Origin: Atrina japonica
Taxonomy: Eukaryota > Mollusca > Bivalvia > Pterioida > Pinnidae
DNA length: 64,000 nucleotides
NCBI GenBank assembly: GCA_030159075.1
Contig: BROG01000130.1
Span: 1,054,001-1,118,000, forward strand
Direction: 5' to 3'
Made by a program: the position numbers and the translations under genes. Each line of letters opens with the position of its first letter. The stretch's first letter is position 1. Under the pieces are notes generated by a model. That model did no database searches and was not told the origin of the DNA. It saw nothing but the letters and a program-made list of their open reading frames with translations. Shown here one piece after another: positions 26,525-39,556 of this stretch.

Positions 26525-27895
26525 CCCCTTTAAATTTCTAAGTGCAAGCAACCATAAATTTTTGGTAGCGTTATGTCTGTTAAATTGCTCGGTGTAAGCA
26601 ACCATACCTTTTGGGAGGGCCATGTCTGTTAAATTTCTCAGTGTAAGCAACCATATCAGGGTTCGAAAAATTTGTATAAAATCACTCGCCCTTCGGGCGA
26701 ATGATTACATAACTTCCACTCGCCCGGACTCATTTTGCACTCGCCCAAATATGAAAACGCAGTATTTCAAAGTAAATGTGTTAAGAGCATATAAAATCTT
26801 TTTTCAAAGTAAATAGATCTTATATGACTTAACAGATATGATACTCTTCATTTGACAAATAGTTTTTTTTTCTAATTAAGTACTAATTACGATGGAAAAT
26901 GTGTGAAAATCTTACCACAATTTTTGTATGCTCTCATTTGAAGTTTTTAGAATTAAAATTCTTGACTGAAATTTTGGTTGCCTGACATAAAAATTTGGTT
27001 ACCCACAATGAAATTTTTTTTTTATTATTTAATTTTTTTTTTTTTAAGTTATTGTTATTTAATAGATAAATTTATATACAATATATATTGTCTCTGAATG
27101 ATGCATTTGCGTCTAAATTAACTGTAAATGCATCATTATTATTACTATAATCAATTGTTATTATTACTATTTTATGATGTTACTACTATGTGTTTAACTA
27201 AATCAATATAAATTACAAAAGTAAGTTTTTACTATTGTTAGATGAAAACAAGAGCTATCCATTTCTATATTTTCATTAAAACTTTTATTTATAGTATTGA
27301 GTAACTATTTTTACTTTTATCATTCACTTACATTAAGATTTTACAACTTCTATACAAATTATAGTGTTATGATTATTTTACCAAATCCTGAAATTCAGGT
27401 CCGTTTGGAATTGGTTCTTTTATTTGCACACATCCAACTTCCACTTCCTCAACAAACTGCAAGTATCAGCAGTCAACACATAATGTGTTCTGTGACATTT
27501 TTGGCCATGAGGTAAAGACTACCATGTTTAATTGTCATTAAAATAATTATTTAAGTTTGTAATTGTTTATTGTAATGTATTTTGAACTTAAAATAGAAGG
27601 AAATGGATCAGTTTCGAAATTTAAAAGGGAAAAAAGATTTTCAGTAGAACGTCAACACTCGCCACACGGGCGAGTTCATTATGTATATTTACTCGCCGAA
27701 AACAATTTTTTACTCGCCAATGTGAGCGGGCGAGTGGTTTTTCGAACCCTGCATATCTTTTTGGGAGGGCCATGTCTGTTAAATTGCTCGGTGTAAGCAA
27801 CCATACCTTTGTGAGAGGGTTATGTCAAATTACTCAGTGTAAGTAATCATACCTTTTTGGGAGGGTTATGTCTGTTAAATTCTTCTCCCCACACC
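26525..27895. repeat. about 50-bp tandem array made from the exon 3/intron 3 junction
   Basis: Degenerate units read CCTTTTTGGGAGGGCCATGT, CTGTTAAATT, GCTCGGTGTAAGCAACCAT. The first 29 bases correspond to the end of EEF2K exon 3 and the rest to the start of intron 3, in the same orientation. Units lie at about 26525-26656 (partial plus two) and 27752-27852 (two), and are separated by a 1.1-kb transposon; the authentic exon end at 27853-27881 is the last member. Copies retain an AAAAG|GTATGG donor-like site. Confidence 0.85.
26657..27751. mobile_element. 1.1-kb hAT-like non-autonomous element
   Basis: Perfect terminal inverted repeat CAGGGTTCGAAAAA, flanked by a 5-bp direct repeat CATAT (26652-26656 and 27752-27756). 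Subterminal repeats of ACTCGCCC/GGGCGAGT occur at both ends. The CAGGG..CCCTG ends resemble hAT elements, though their duplications are usually 8 bp, so the class is tentative. It sits inside the 50-bp array and divides it. No transposase is visible. Confidence 0.8.
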
Positions 27896-28024
27896 TTGGC
27901 ATCCATCTGTAACTTAACATCTTGGAAATATACATCTCTATCAACACCATCAATGTATTTCTTTGCTACATAGTTCATAGCATGGTTCCAATCTCCAGAA
28001 CGTGAAAATGATGACAACTTTTTA
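27853..28024 (-). CDS. EEF2K: EEF2K exon 3: kinase N-lobe with catalytic Lys
   Basis: Residues 153-210. It contains NYVAKKYI with the ATP-contacting Lys at K174 (human K170), then DRDVYFQDVKLQMDAKVWG, a hallmark N-lobe helix, and ends EFNRHNPPKK. The acceptor is gttgcag|T and the donor AAG|gtatga, phase 0 out. A (CA)n tract on the transcribed strand lies about 105 nt upstream of the acceptor. The last 29 coding bases plus about 21 intron bases recur as a degenerate tandem array in the following intron. Confidence 0.95.
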
Positions 28025-28127
28025 CTGCAACAGAAAAAGTTCTAATTAACTTTTTTTTTTTATTTTGTCTGTTTGTTTTTAGAAGGGTTTTTGCTTGTTT
28101 GTCTTTTTCATAATTTGGTTTTGTATC

Positions 28128-28178
<51 letters not shown>

Positions 28179-28200
28179 TGTGTGTGTGTATGTGTGTGTG
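28128..28200. repeat. (GT)n microsatellite in intron 2
   Basis: About 36 GT units with two ATG interruptions. On the transcribed strand it is (CA)n ending about 105 nt upstream of the exon 3 acceptor. Confidence 0.95.
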
Positions 28201-31200
28201 GGGATAATGGCAGTTTGCAAGGTACAAAAAGAAATGGTAAGGTATGTCCTCAAAGATGATACTGAAATTTTCTGTTCCAATGGTTGCAAAAATGATATCC
28301 ATATTATTTTTCTTTGACCAAAGCAATCTCTCAGATAAACAATATGTAAATTATTGATCAGTAAACCAATAAATATCCATAATTTCACCAGGTTTATCAT
28401 TACACGTTTTTAGAGAAACAAAGGTCATCATGACTATGATGCTCTCTGTTAGCTTGCTGTAATTTCAAATAACATAACCCTCACTACTGAAATGGGTCAC
28501 ATGACTTATAAGATTTGATTCATATCTAAATCTTATAACAATAAGGATTACTAAAATCATCATTCTGAATTACGCTTTTTGAAGACCTGTCATCTTTCAA
28601 TCCTCATCAATTTAATTACACAAGGTTCTGTACAACTTTGTGAGGTATGTACATGTATTAGAGATCACAAAATATCAACTAGTTTCTCTTGCCTTTGACA
28701 GGCATATCTGCCATTTTGCCAGGACACAAGGGTGTAGACAGGCTACATGTGCTATGATGTCACTATATAATTTTATGATGTTGAGCTTCTATGTAATTGA
28801 GAATACAGCGCTTCAAAACTTGTATCAGATGTTTCTTTATACAAATGAAACATGTATCTGAAGCATGTGGGGGATAATAAAATACAAGTATTAAGTGGAA
28901 AGGGAAATATCAATAGAGCTTTAAGCATATATATATACATGTGTATATAAAATTCTACCCAGGTAAATACAATTTTACCAAAATAACTTAACACCAGCAT
29001 AAAGTATGGTAATCCCATTTTAATTTGGCTAAGCACCGAGTATATAATCTTGCCAAGAAATGTATTAACTTTCAAACACTTAAGTTTTATAAGCCATCAT
29101 CACATGCTATTGATTCTACAGCCCGCCAGAAAATATTACTGCAATTACCATTATGAATAAAAAATGAATACAGAAAATAACTGGGGGAGGGGGTGATGAA
29201 GGGATTAAGATATGCAATCATTAAATTTGAAATTTGGACATCTTAAGTAGAAATATAACTGTACGTGATAAATATTCTGAACTTGGAATGACATGTAAAC
29301 AAAGCCATTGGTGCATTAAAAACCTTGATGCCTTTTAAAGCATTAAAAAGGTCACCACAATGGCAAATATACTTGTTTTGTAATATGAATGGCAGCTAAC
29401 TGTTGTTGTTGACAGATACTCTATCATATTATATATATATATATCTATCTATCTATATATATAAATATATAATGTACCCAGGTCAGGCATGGTTGAAGGC
29501 AAAGTGTACTTAACAATTAAGTTCCCAGACTTAATAATACAGCAAGTTCTGCAGTTTTGTATGAATGTCAGGTAGATAAGATCTGTTATAAGAATTGTTG
29601 TGTAGACTAATAGATAAACGTGTTTTATATCTGCTGTAAAAACTGTTATGTAGATTAATCTGATAACTATTATGTTCTGCATTTTGTCATTAAGTGCTCA
29701 TGTTTACAGGAATATTCATCACAATTATTTTCATGAATAATGATGTAACTCCTGTTCCCCATGCTGCATATACGGCGACTAATTTATATATAAGTCAATT
29801 ATATTATAAATTATATAATAGTTTAATAGTGTAATAGTTTATACATAGTACCATTAAATATTACATTAATAGGAAAATGGTCATTAATAATAGGCTTTCT
29901 CCATACAGAGGTGTCTTGAAGGCAAGACGTATGACTGTAAACCATACCTGCTTGTAAATAATATCTATCCACAGATGCAATTTCAGAGAAAACAGAAATA
30001 ATGGCATACTTTGTACTGCACACAATACTTGTTTTTTCCTACACTCTACATAATATTCACAATGATGTATAAATATGACACCAGAGTTTTACTGGAATCA
30101 ATCTTCGTTGGTTGTCAGTTATCTATTTCCATTGCTACAAAGCAAAAAAAAAAAAAAAAAAAAAGGCATAATCTGTTGAAGTTAGTTGGCAACTAGTTAT
30201 TTTCTGTGTGTGTATGTTTATGTATGTTAAAAATGCTGATAATCCCCCCCAAACTGACACAAAACAAGTCTTAGAGGAAATTTACCATTAAGTTTGCACA
30301 TAAATCTTCAGTGTTAAATGATAATCAGTTATCAAGATCATTCCCCTATCAGTGACCTTGATGTCCTTGTTTACAAAATTTGACCTTGCAAAGAGCTAAA
30401 GAATCCATAGCACTATAAAAATCAATTTCAATTTCTCAATGGCTTGCAAGGTATTGGAGCAATGTCACTTACATGTAGGATATCATATTTACAAACATAG
30501 TACAGAAAAGCTGACTCAGAACAGCTGATTTGGCAGATACGTTATCAACACTTCTATTTGGAGTACATGATGTAAACTTGTATAAGATAAATACAGATAG
30601 CAATAAATATACACTAGTATGGTCTAATTTTATCTCTTTTTACTTTAAATAGTATATGACTTTTAAAAGTCATAGAGTAAATATTGAATTACAAGCATTC
30701 TGTAAACAATGTGTTTATGTACATTCAGCCCCTGTGTGTATACACACTATACACAACAACATTAAGTTTGTACATTAATGAAGATCTCATCAGTTACTGG
30801 CAAAATACCATAAACTATAGTGAGTATAGACTTACAGACTTGAACTAAAGCAGCCATGAAGGAGTCTAAGGAATATATTTACATAGATCTAGCCTACATG
30901 TAAGACTTCCAGTAATGCTTTTTACTGTATGTTTTTCTAATGATTTACAAAAACACAAAATCTAGAACCCAGTTACCTTTATCTGAACAATAATTACCTA
31001 TGAACAATTTTCATAGACTTTCCAACATACAAATTTCCTTTTTACAAAATTACCTGAAATCTTCAATGCCATATTCTTCAGATAAAATGAATGATTTATG
31101 ACAACAAACAGATCTCAATTTGATTGTAATACAGACATATGGTAGAATCATTGCTTAATTATATACAAACATATTCCTTTTTCCTAGGTAGAGTTCACAA

Positions 31201-32564
31201 AAACATGGTATTTACATCATAGGCTAATGACAAACTGATTGACCTATAAGTATATATCACGTAGATATCACTCTTACTTAGGTCGGCCTTACATCAGGTA
31301 ACGCTGTCAGCTGTCCTTTGGAGTTACATTACTTTAAAGTCTTGTCTTATATAGGTCAAGTCTATCCCTTGATGAAATGATGTATTAAACAGTAACAGAA
31401 GAATGATAATGACTTCTTATGATGCAAATTGCAGTCTTTCCATTTTAACGCTTTTTTAAAGGTTTTATCCATTCAACTGAAACTAATATGCTACAATGTT
31501 AAAAAAACGTGTGTGCTTCATTTATTACCAAACAATAGCAGACCTAGAAATTCAGTCACTAGAAAAAGATGGCTGTTTTTCATAATTAACTTGTTTATAA
31601 ATACCAAAATACAGCTATTTTATGCATTTAGGTATGAAATCAGCAGAACGAAGATCTATTAGAAGTGAGGCAGAACTAAATTTACCATGCATAGCCAGAG
31701 TAACTGAAGCCAAAGGATTTCAGATGAAATGTAAATTAGATAAAAAACTTACACATTGATTTTCAATTTTAAACCTTGTGACATGCTGTTAGAGGAATCT
31801 AAACCTCACATGAGAAAGCCCTGAATTCTTTGGTGGGATATTATCAATGCTTTATGACAAATAAGTCAAAATTATAATAGCTAAACCACACACACACACA
31901 TGCAAATATTAAACCAACACACACACACACACACACCTACACACACACACCACATTTAAGTCAAATCTTTATAATTACATTCACAGTACATGTTTTTTAA
32001 ATTAGCTACAAGATTTGAAGAGAGAATATGCAAAAACATTTTATATGCATTAGAATTACACTGAGTTAACTTGTATAATGACAACTGTCACTCTTGCAAG
32101 ACATAAATCTTATATCATCCTTGAGATTTCAATGCATAGTATTTCCTTAATATCTGTGTCACTTTTAAGACTCATTATACAAACATCTATTTTACCTAAA
32201 TCAGATTTTAGAGTATAAATTAAAGCAATTTAGAGCCCTTTCCATCATAAGGTCTCCCCAAGGTTTATTAAACAAAGTCAGACCTAAAATCTTTAAAAAC
32301 AATTCAATGTTGACACAATTTCAGAATCTTGACAATTAGAAGTAGTATCGGTACTATATATTGAAGTAATAGGCCTGAACATAATATGTTGATGCTGAAC
32401 TTCAAGAAACACACATCACTCAAAATGTAAGTTAATCAGTTAGTTGCGTGCATCATTTTTGGTAAAGTGGTATGATGGTAAAGTAATGCAAAAATTGATT
32501 AATTTATTTCTCAGAAGCAACACAGACTTTAATACATTTAGCATTCCTACTTTGTATAAATAAA

Positions 32565-32617
<53 letters not shown>

Positions 32618-32814
32618 TTGTGTGTGTGTGTAAAAAAGTGTAGAACATCACAATTATCTATAAATATATACTTTATTCTGTCACCACAATAGTGAAAGCA
32701 CTAACTGAGTAAAGCAAATATTAATACATGTAGATAATTGTGACGTTCTTCTCTTTTCTTAACATATTTATTGCTATACCATGAAAGCCAACATAATATA
32801 TATATATATATATA

Positions 32815-33623
32815 CAGTAGAACTTTGATGAGTCGAAGTTCAAGGGACCGCCTAAAAAAGTTCGAAACATCGGGACTTCGACTCATGAATGGTGATCGAG
32901 AAATCTAAAATTTACTCAGTGCACTACCTCCACCATGACATGCCACACAAAAAAACTATTGTATGTGACTGTGTAAACGTATAGGTGCTGGGATCATAAC
33001 TTAGAATCTAATCGACTAAAAAATATTTACGACCTAATTAATGTAGATAAAATGTATTTATTTTGCATTCAGAGAATAAATCCAAACATTCTCTAGAAAA
33101 ATCGTAATCCAAGCACCTATATGACTGACTAGCTATCCCCTCGGTTTGGATACCGGGTCCTCCACTAGACAGATCACAATCAGTAGAAGAGTGCATGGTG
33201 AGTTGATATCAAATTGCCGATACCGTTCATTTTATGCTATTTTTTTTTTTTTGACAAGTGACACTTTGAGTTTGAGTAGAAAATGCTTGCTCTATATTAC
33301 CGGGTCATTTCGTTTTGTGGGTGTTTATCAATAAACATGTGTCCATTGTTCAACGTAGTCGGATGGGTGTGAAAATCGCCACGGGGTAATTTACATCTTG
33401 TATACAGGTAAACTTCGACTTCGATTTATTTGTATGAATTTTCGATGTTTTTACAGCGATGGGATGCCAGTTTTGTTCGACACACCGAGAAATTCGACTC
33501 ATGAAAGTTCGATTTATAAATTGTTTTTTAGTAAGGATATATAATGAAATAAATCGGGACTTTGTAAAATGTTCGAAACAACGAGAAATTCGACTCATTG
33601 AAGTTCGACTCATCGAAGTTCTA

Positions 33624-33626
<3 letters not shown>
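32815..33626. mobile_element. pogo/Tigger-type MITE inserted in a TA repeat
   Basis: The left end CAGTAGAACTTTGATGAGTC and the right end GACTCATCGAAGTTCTACTG are near-perfect inverted repeats, flanked by TA within (TA)n tracts at 32785-32814 and 33627-33698. The CAGTAGAACTTCGAT form is typical of pogo/Tigger ends. Further TTCGACTCAT/ATGAGTCGAA repeats lie inside. 812 bp, no transposase. Confidence 0.85.

Positions 33627-33698
<72 letters not shown>
33627..33698. repeat. (TA)n tract
   Basis: About 35 TA units directly right of the pogo-like element; a shorter TA run flanks its left side. Confidence 0.95.
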
Positions 33699-33700
<2 letters not shown>

Positions 33701-33751
33701 CACATATGCATGTATGCATACAATGAAAATTGTATATAAAGTCCCCCTTAA

Positions 33752-34247
33752 CCCTTTGAACCCTGGAGGCCATAACATAAAACTCCTGTATATCCTGGTG
33801 GCCATTTTTTTTGGCCAGGAAATCATTCCTTTATTTAGAATTTTCTGTAGCTCTCACTGACCAATCTGAGCTCCTATAACATCTTATATTTGCTAAATCA
33901 TGCTTCCGGTGAAACTGTAGAAGATTTCTAGAAACAATGCTCGGTAATATGGTCAAACATTATGAGTAAAAGGCACTCAATCGTGTTAACAGCCTATCAT
34001 GTTCTCGAACTGTTGTTAGACTCTAATTATCGGGAAAGTCTGGGTAAAGATGAATAGGGACAAAGCAATTTTGAATGGGAGTAAGATTCAGATAACTCTG
34101 TAGATAATTGTGAAAGTAGTGATTTACCATAATAATGAAATTAAAACCAAAAATAAAGGAGATGAGAGTGATTTGAATTTTTTGTATTTCTGTCCAAGAG
34201 CCCAGGATGGGAGAATGGCTCATTTCAAGTGGCCAGGGTTCAAAGGG
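33752..34247. mobile_element. piggyBac-like MITE
   Basis: Inverted ends CCCTTTGAACCCTGG and CCAGGGTTCAAAGGG. The left flank is TTAA (33748-33751) and the right flank TTCA (34248-34251), consistent with a TTAA target duplication with one substitution. 496 bp without coding capacity. CCCTTTG ends and TTAA targets are characteristic of piggyBac; the class is inferred from these alone. Confidence 0.75.
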
Positions 34248-34261
34248 TTCAGGACACAACA

Positions 34262-34394
34262 GAACCAGTCTTTATATGGAGGTGGTCTTTATATAGAGGA
34301 TGATTTGTACACAAATGGTACAACTGGAGACAGCAAAAAACTGTCTATAAAACCAGATGGTCTTTATACACAGGTGGTTGTCACAGCAGGTTTT
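34262..34394. repeat. partial copy of the CAGTGAAACCTG MITE family
   Basis: Contains CTTTATACACAGGTGG and GTCACAGCAGGTTTTATATA, like the right part of the element at 60580-60757. No left end is visible. Confidence 0.4.
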
Positions 34395-35504
34395 ATATAT
34401 ATATATATATATAGCTTCCAGGCCAGTTTCCGGATACGGTACATTGAAATTGATATAAAAAAAACCACTGACACTTTCCTACACAATGTCACAAAGATCA
34501 TACATATCACAATGTGACATCAATGGGATGAACATTTCAGATGAATTACTATATATGACATATACAGGATGGGATGTTAAATGAACAACGGTAACCTTGA
34601 CAATTGAGTAGGTTTATAAACATCTAAGCCACCTTAATTCAGAAATATCACAAAGTTTATTATTAGCAATTTCTGATGAAAGGTGATACCTATATCAAAA
34701 GGTATTGTAAACATTATGCAAAAAACAAACTTTTTTATATCATGTTCAGCCATATTTTACTTTCAGTATGGTGACAGACTGACAGCAACTTATTTTGCAG
34801 TCAAATTTGGTTAATATAAAGAATGTTCGACCTATAGGTAACTCAAGAGAGACACACTCAGAGCCACCATTTCTGACAGTATTACCATGGATTACCTGTC
34901 AGAAGTATACACAGACTGTACAGTTATCTTCATTCTAGTCTGGATGTGTTTAAATGAAAAATGATTTCAAAAATACTGTTGACAATTTACTGCAATATGC
35001 AAAGAAGTACTAAATTTGCATCATAGTTTTAATACTTAATTAACTTTGTGGACTCTTACAGTTAGCATTTGTGACAGGGATACACAAAAAGTGGGCCATG
35101 TGAGTTGATGTGCAACAAGCATATCATGTTATACTTGGGCCTGACCCATCAGACATAAAATGATGTAAATAATTTCATTGTATAAAATGGATGAAAATCA
35201 ATCACATGACGAGTGATCAGACCAATTTAGTGCTTCAATCAACTTAAGTACTAAGACAGATTGTAAAAGATGAAAATTGTGACTCACAGTTGTACCTGTG
35301 CCTTGTGAGAAATATCAGGTAAAACTGATGTTACAATGTACAAAATATAGCTACATGTTGATTTGTACAACATCATAGTAAAAATAACGGTGATCCTCAA
35401 ATAAACAAATTAGAGTGAGGCAACATCTGGTGTATCACTTCAGGTAAATGGATTACGTAGGGTGTCATTAGACAGACTGAGTCATAAATAAAAAGTGAAC
35501 TTAC

Positions 35505-35542
35505 AGACGATAACACTGTCTCATTGCTCCTCTGTTGAATGC
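35505..35542 (-). CDS. EEF2K: EEF2K exon 2 (38 nt)
   Basis: This very short exon encodes AFNRGAMRQCYRL (residues 141-153, the last codon split 2+1). It matches the family's glycine-containing N-lobe strand (human FGRGAMRECFR). The acceptor is ttgtttag|GCA and the donor is CT|gtaagt. It follows a 630-nt intron and precedes the longest intron of the gene (7.5 kb). It is too short to show as an open reading frame and was found from the family pattern and splice phases. Confidence 0.92.
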
Positions 35543-35731
35543 CTAAACAAAACAAGAAAATTCATGAAAGAAAGTGTTATTTTACAGTTCTGGAGGACTG
35601 TTTTACAAATTATTTTTTATAAAACTTGGCATATAAACTTGGATACATAAAATATCATGTATACAAGATCAGATACATCAATGTTTGTATAACATCAGTT
35701 TGAGACCCATTAACACTAACATTGACCACTA

Positions 35732-35782
<51 letters not shown>

Positions 35783-36172
35783 TCACATCATGGCTGATGT
35801 CCGAGTTGTGCAGTTGGTTAGAGTATTTTCCAGGTTTTGTGTAGACACGAACATAATTGTCTTCTTATGACACAGAATATGTTATTGAGGCAGCAAGAAA
35901 CCACTAAAGCAGATATGGTCAAATAACTAAACATTGTATTTCAAAGGTCAAAGGTGAAGGTCAACAATGAAGGTCATTGGTCATGGGCTAAGATTTTTGG
36001 CATAACTCAATATATTCTAATTACTGACGATGACATTAAGAAACTTGGCATGTGTGATAAGTTTGACGTTATGCCAACTTTATCAGAACAGAAAACTTTC
36101 ATATACATGTAAACATTTACGTACATGTATTTATTCATAATCAATAATTAACATTAAGTTTCCTCTACTTAC
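35543..36172. other. EEF2K intron 1
   Basis: Contains a (TA)n run near 35738-35778 and, next to it, GTGCAGTTGGTTAGAG, which resembles a tRNA A box and may mark an old SINE. Nothing else recognised. Confidence 0.5.
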
Positions 36173-36592
36173 CTTTTTTTCTATCTTGACCTGAACTTCA
36201 TCTGTGATCCATTTATTTGTATGTGGATTATATCTATGCCTCATGCACTGCTCAGATTCAATGTTTTCGATGTGAAATGCGGCCCAAGGATCAGCCATTA
36301 TCTTAGCTTTTCGAATTGCTGACAACCAATGGGAATGGGCTCGATTTATGTTGACATTAACTTTCAGTGCAGCAAGAGGGGCTAAAGATTTGGACAGCCT
36401 CCTCTGACGAAGTGTCATGAAAGCCTTTGGCTTCTCTTCTTTTTCTGGCTCGCTTTCAGACTCTCGTTCATCTGAGGCATCAGACTCGTGTTCATCAGAG
36501 GCATGTGAGCTGCTGTGTTCATCCTCATCGTCACTGAACAGATTCATTGGGAACAACTCTATTTCCCCATCACTGTCACTGGTTAAAGACAT
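36173..36592 (-). CDS. EEF2K: EEF2K exon 1: N-terminus and calmodulin-binding segment
   Basis: Residues 1-140. The start is the ATG at 36590-36592, preceded by AT-rich sequence with no in-frame coding similarity. Residues 1-55 are acidic and Ser-rich. A basic stretch RQRRLSKS (62-69) contains an RRLS basophilic-kinase consensus at S67. The segment HWLSAIRKAKIMADPW (88-103) matches the family's calmodulin-binding helix, with W89 as the anchoring Trp (human W85). MRHRYN (117-122) opens the kinase domain. The exon ends at AAG|gtaagt, phase 0. An upstream 5' UTR exon is possible; acceptor-like sites lie near 36660-36870. Confidence 0.93.
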
Positions 36593-37502
36593 TTTGATGT
36601 GATTTTTATATTATATCAATGTGCTTGAATGAATCTCAATTTAGAATTTGAATAAACCTCTGTAGCAGTGCATGCGATGATGTCAACACATTTATTGTTA
36701 TTTTTGAGAGAAATGAGCATCATTTTCTCATATAATGATATAATGATGACTTAAAGGATAGCTTTAATTCTAGTGTAAGAAGTATATTCATAATTTTAAA
36801 TGATTTTCCGTTATTATGGTTTCCTTCCAACAACTGGCTTATTTTCATCGTAGATTATCCCTGCAACAACACAGAGATGCGAGAAAACACCACTAACTCT
36901 TTCTTCAATCTAATGTTTCTGAAATAAAAGAATGAAAACTTTAGTTGTAAGGACTTTATCAAAAAATAAATAAATAACACATACAATGAGAAGTAAATAT
37001 GCACTGTGCAATGTGTACCAATAGTTAACATGTACTAGCAAAATGTTTCATTGAATTAAACCATCCAGAAGTGTGCATGCTGGGACAATGAGGAATGTAA
37101 TGAATTCAAAAACACAACAGTTAGTTGACAAAAACATGTGTTGTGTACTGTTACTTGTTATTAATTGATGTTCAAAGTGAAAGGGGGAGTTTTCATTGAT
37201 TTTTACATGTGGCAAAAATAAAGTATGAGACATCTATTAGAAAATGGATATTAAATTTAAGCTAAATATGAAAAATAAAGTGTTTAGTCAATAATGTGCC
37301 CTATTTACATTCTTCTTACTTTTGTGCTATACATTTTATAACTATTGTTTTTTTTTTGGAAATTTTATATTCTTATGCTTTTAACTTTTACAAAAATTCT
37401 TGTTCTTTTAACCCTTCACAAGAATTTTTAAGGTGCACCCAATATAGAAAACCCGGTTTGAATGTGAATATGACAAACCAATCAAATGCTGCATCAAATG
37501 CT

Positions 37503-37533
<31 letters not shown>

Positions 37534-39556
37534 AAATTTGATAGCAAACAGGGTGATGATGAATTAACATTTGGCATGCAATTATACAGGATTAACACAA
37601 AATTAAAGCAAAGATGCAAAAACATCTGATCCATTATACAATTGTACAGAATACATGCTTACAGTTACACCAAAGTTTACACATACATATACATGTAACT
37701 GGATTGATATTTATGCATTATACATGTAATTACACAATTAAGTTCTAACTTAGAGGTCATAACCTTTACACATGTACATTGTCCCAAGACCTACCTACAA
37801 TCTCAAATTAAAAATTTTAAACAACAAGTACATGTTAAATGTAACATGATCATAAATGATTCCCTTGCCATGAATTTAATTTTTGTTTTTTTGACAACCT
37901 GTACTTGGTATATCTCTATTGTAATGGTTGAACTTGAAGTTGTACACGTTAATGATAGATCTCTATAAAGTTTAATTTACTTATGTAAACTTGTCTACAT
38001 ATTAATGGAAATTGGTCTAAGATAATTAAATGTATCGAAGTACTAATATTTCATTGCTGTAGCTATTGGTCTTCTTTCTGTCAAAATATTCCCCTTAAAT
38101 GCACCTTAATGCTTATAAACTACAATTGTACATGTTGATCTTTGTTTAAAATAGTATCAAATACATTGTTCATAAATATTTGTTTAATATATGTACTAAA
38201 TGTAAATGTAAAATTATAATATGAAAAAAAAAAGTTTTGTAACTGAAAACGACACAGAAGTCGGTTTGTAAAGCACTTCCCAGCTTGCACTCACTGTACT
38301 TCCTGTTTAAAATCCCACACAATAATGTATAGGATACACATACAGCCAATCAAAAACGTACACAAAATATATCAATTAAATAGTGAATAAAAAGGTACAA
38401 AGTACAAAGATATCCAAAACACACACACACACCTACACCCCCCACAAAACCCAAACATTGCAAGATGTTCAATCTCCAAATAAACATACAATATTTACTA
38501 TGAGAAACTGTAAAGTTAGACTAGATGAAGTTTATACCAGATCATGAGCACATACATGTACACACAAACACATATATTTATACATTTAAATAAGATGAAA
38601 TATACATACAGTAACATAGACAGTAAATATATACGATCACTGGTATTATACTGTCAATACTATTGAAAGCTCATATCTCGGGACTGAAACTTGTTTATGA
38701 CAAAGGCTACACAGCATTTTAACTGTAATTACATGTAGGCTGAAATCCTAACATTATTTTCAGTTTCTTTTAAAAACAAATCCCGATTTAATATCAAAAT
38801 AAAGGAATTTATAATTGTGACAGAATTGCAGCCTAAATTTAAACTGAAACTAATAACCTTACATGTAACTTGTATATGTGCATATTGATTGAATTACCAT
38901 CATTTGCCATTTGACATGTTAGATGGGAGCATCTGATGATTACAACTAAAACACTGGTACCATGTTGGGCATTTGTCGATAGGTCAATTGATTTCCATAC
39001 AATATCATAGACTTGGATGTTAGTGAAACCAAACTGTCATAGTAAAGTAACTCCCCAGATTTGGATATCTTAGCAAAACTAAATGGTGACAAGTGTGATA
39101 TACATTTATATACACATGTATATACATACAATACATCTACCTGGAAGATTCTTGGCAAGAGGAACAAAAAAACGATTTAACAATTAAACTTCTAATCCTT
39201 TAACTTAACTATTCCTTTACCTTAATGTACGATTAAATAATCTTTACTGATAAAATGAAGTTATAAATGATTAACAAGTAGAGGAGGAATCCCTTTTTTC
39301 ATGTTTGTCAAGGCATGGAAAAAAAATGAATTGCCAGCAGATCAGCCAGGCAAAAGTTAGTAGATAAAATTAGCTGATCAGGTCACTGCACAATGTAATA
39401 GCAGTTCATGTAATTATACCAACATGTGTATTTAACCAATGAATAAGAAGTAACTACATACATGTACATCATTACATGTTTCAGTAATCTAACTTTCAAT
39501 TTCATGTCAACTGCAATGTAATTCAATGATTCAATAAAACCACCAGTCCATACAAT
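36593..39556. other. region upstream of EEF2K
   Basis: Probably contains the EEF2K 5' UTR and perhaps the promoter, but no TATA box, CpG cluster or start site stands out. A C-run followed by (AC)n lies at 37502-37532 and a short CA run near 38420. Otherwise AT-rich without coding signals. Confidence 0.4.

Larger units (their letters stand above)
28201..35504. other. EEF2K intron 2, mostly unique AT-rich sequence
   Basis: Contains a TA/TATC run (29430-29462), a poly(A) tract (about 30143-30163), CA runs (31884-31950), a TA-TG compound repeat (32567-32630), two transposons (32815-33626 and 33752-34247), a repeat fragment (34262-34394) and AT-rich spacer. No further exon is required by the splice phases. 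Confidence 0.7.

Noticed and set aside
33350..33860. Frames with long Tyr-Ile repeats on both strands
   Set aside because: Translation of the (TA)n tract and the pogo-like element's end.
35800..35850. tRNA-like sequence with an A-box resemblance (GTGCAGTTGGTTAGAG)
   Set aside because: No B box, anticodon stem or acceptor stem can be formed; at best a SINE relic.
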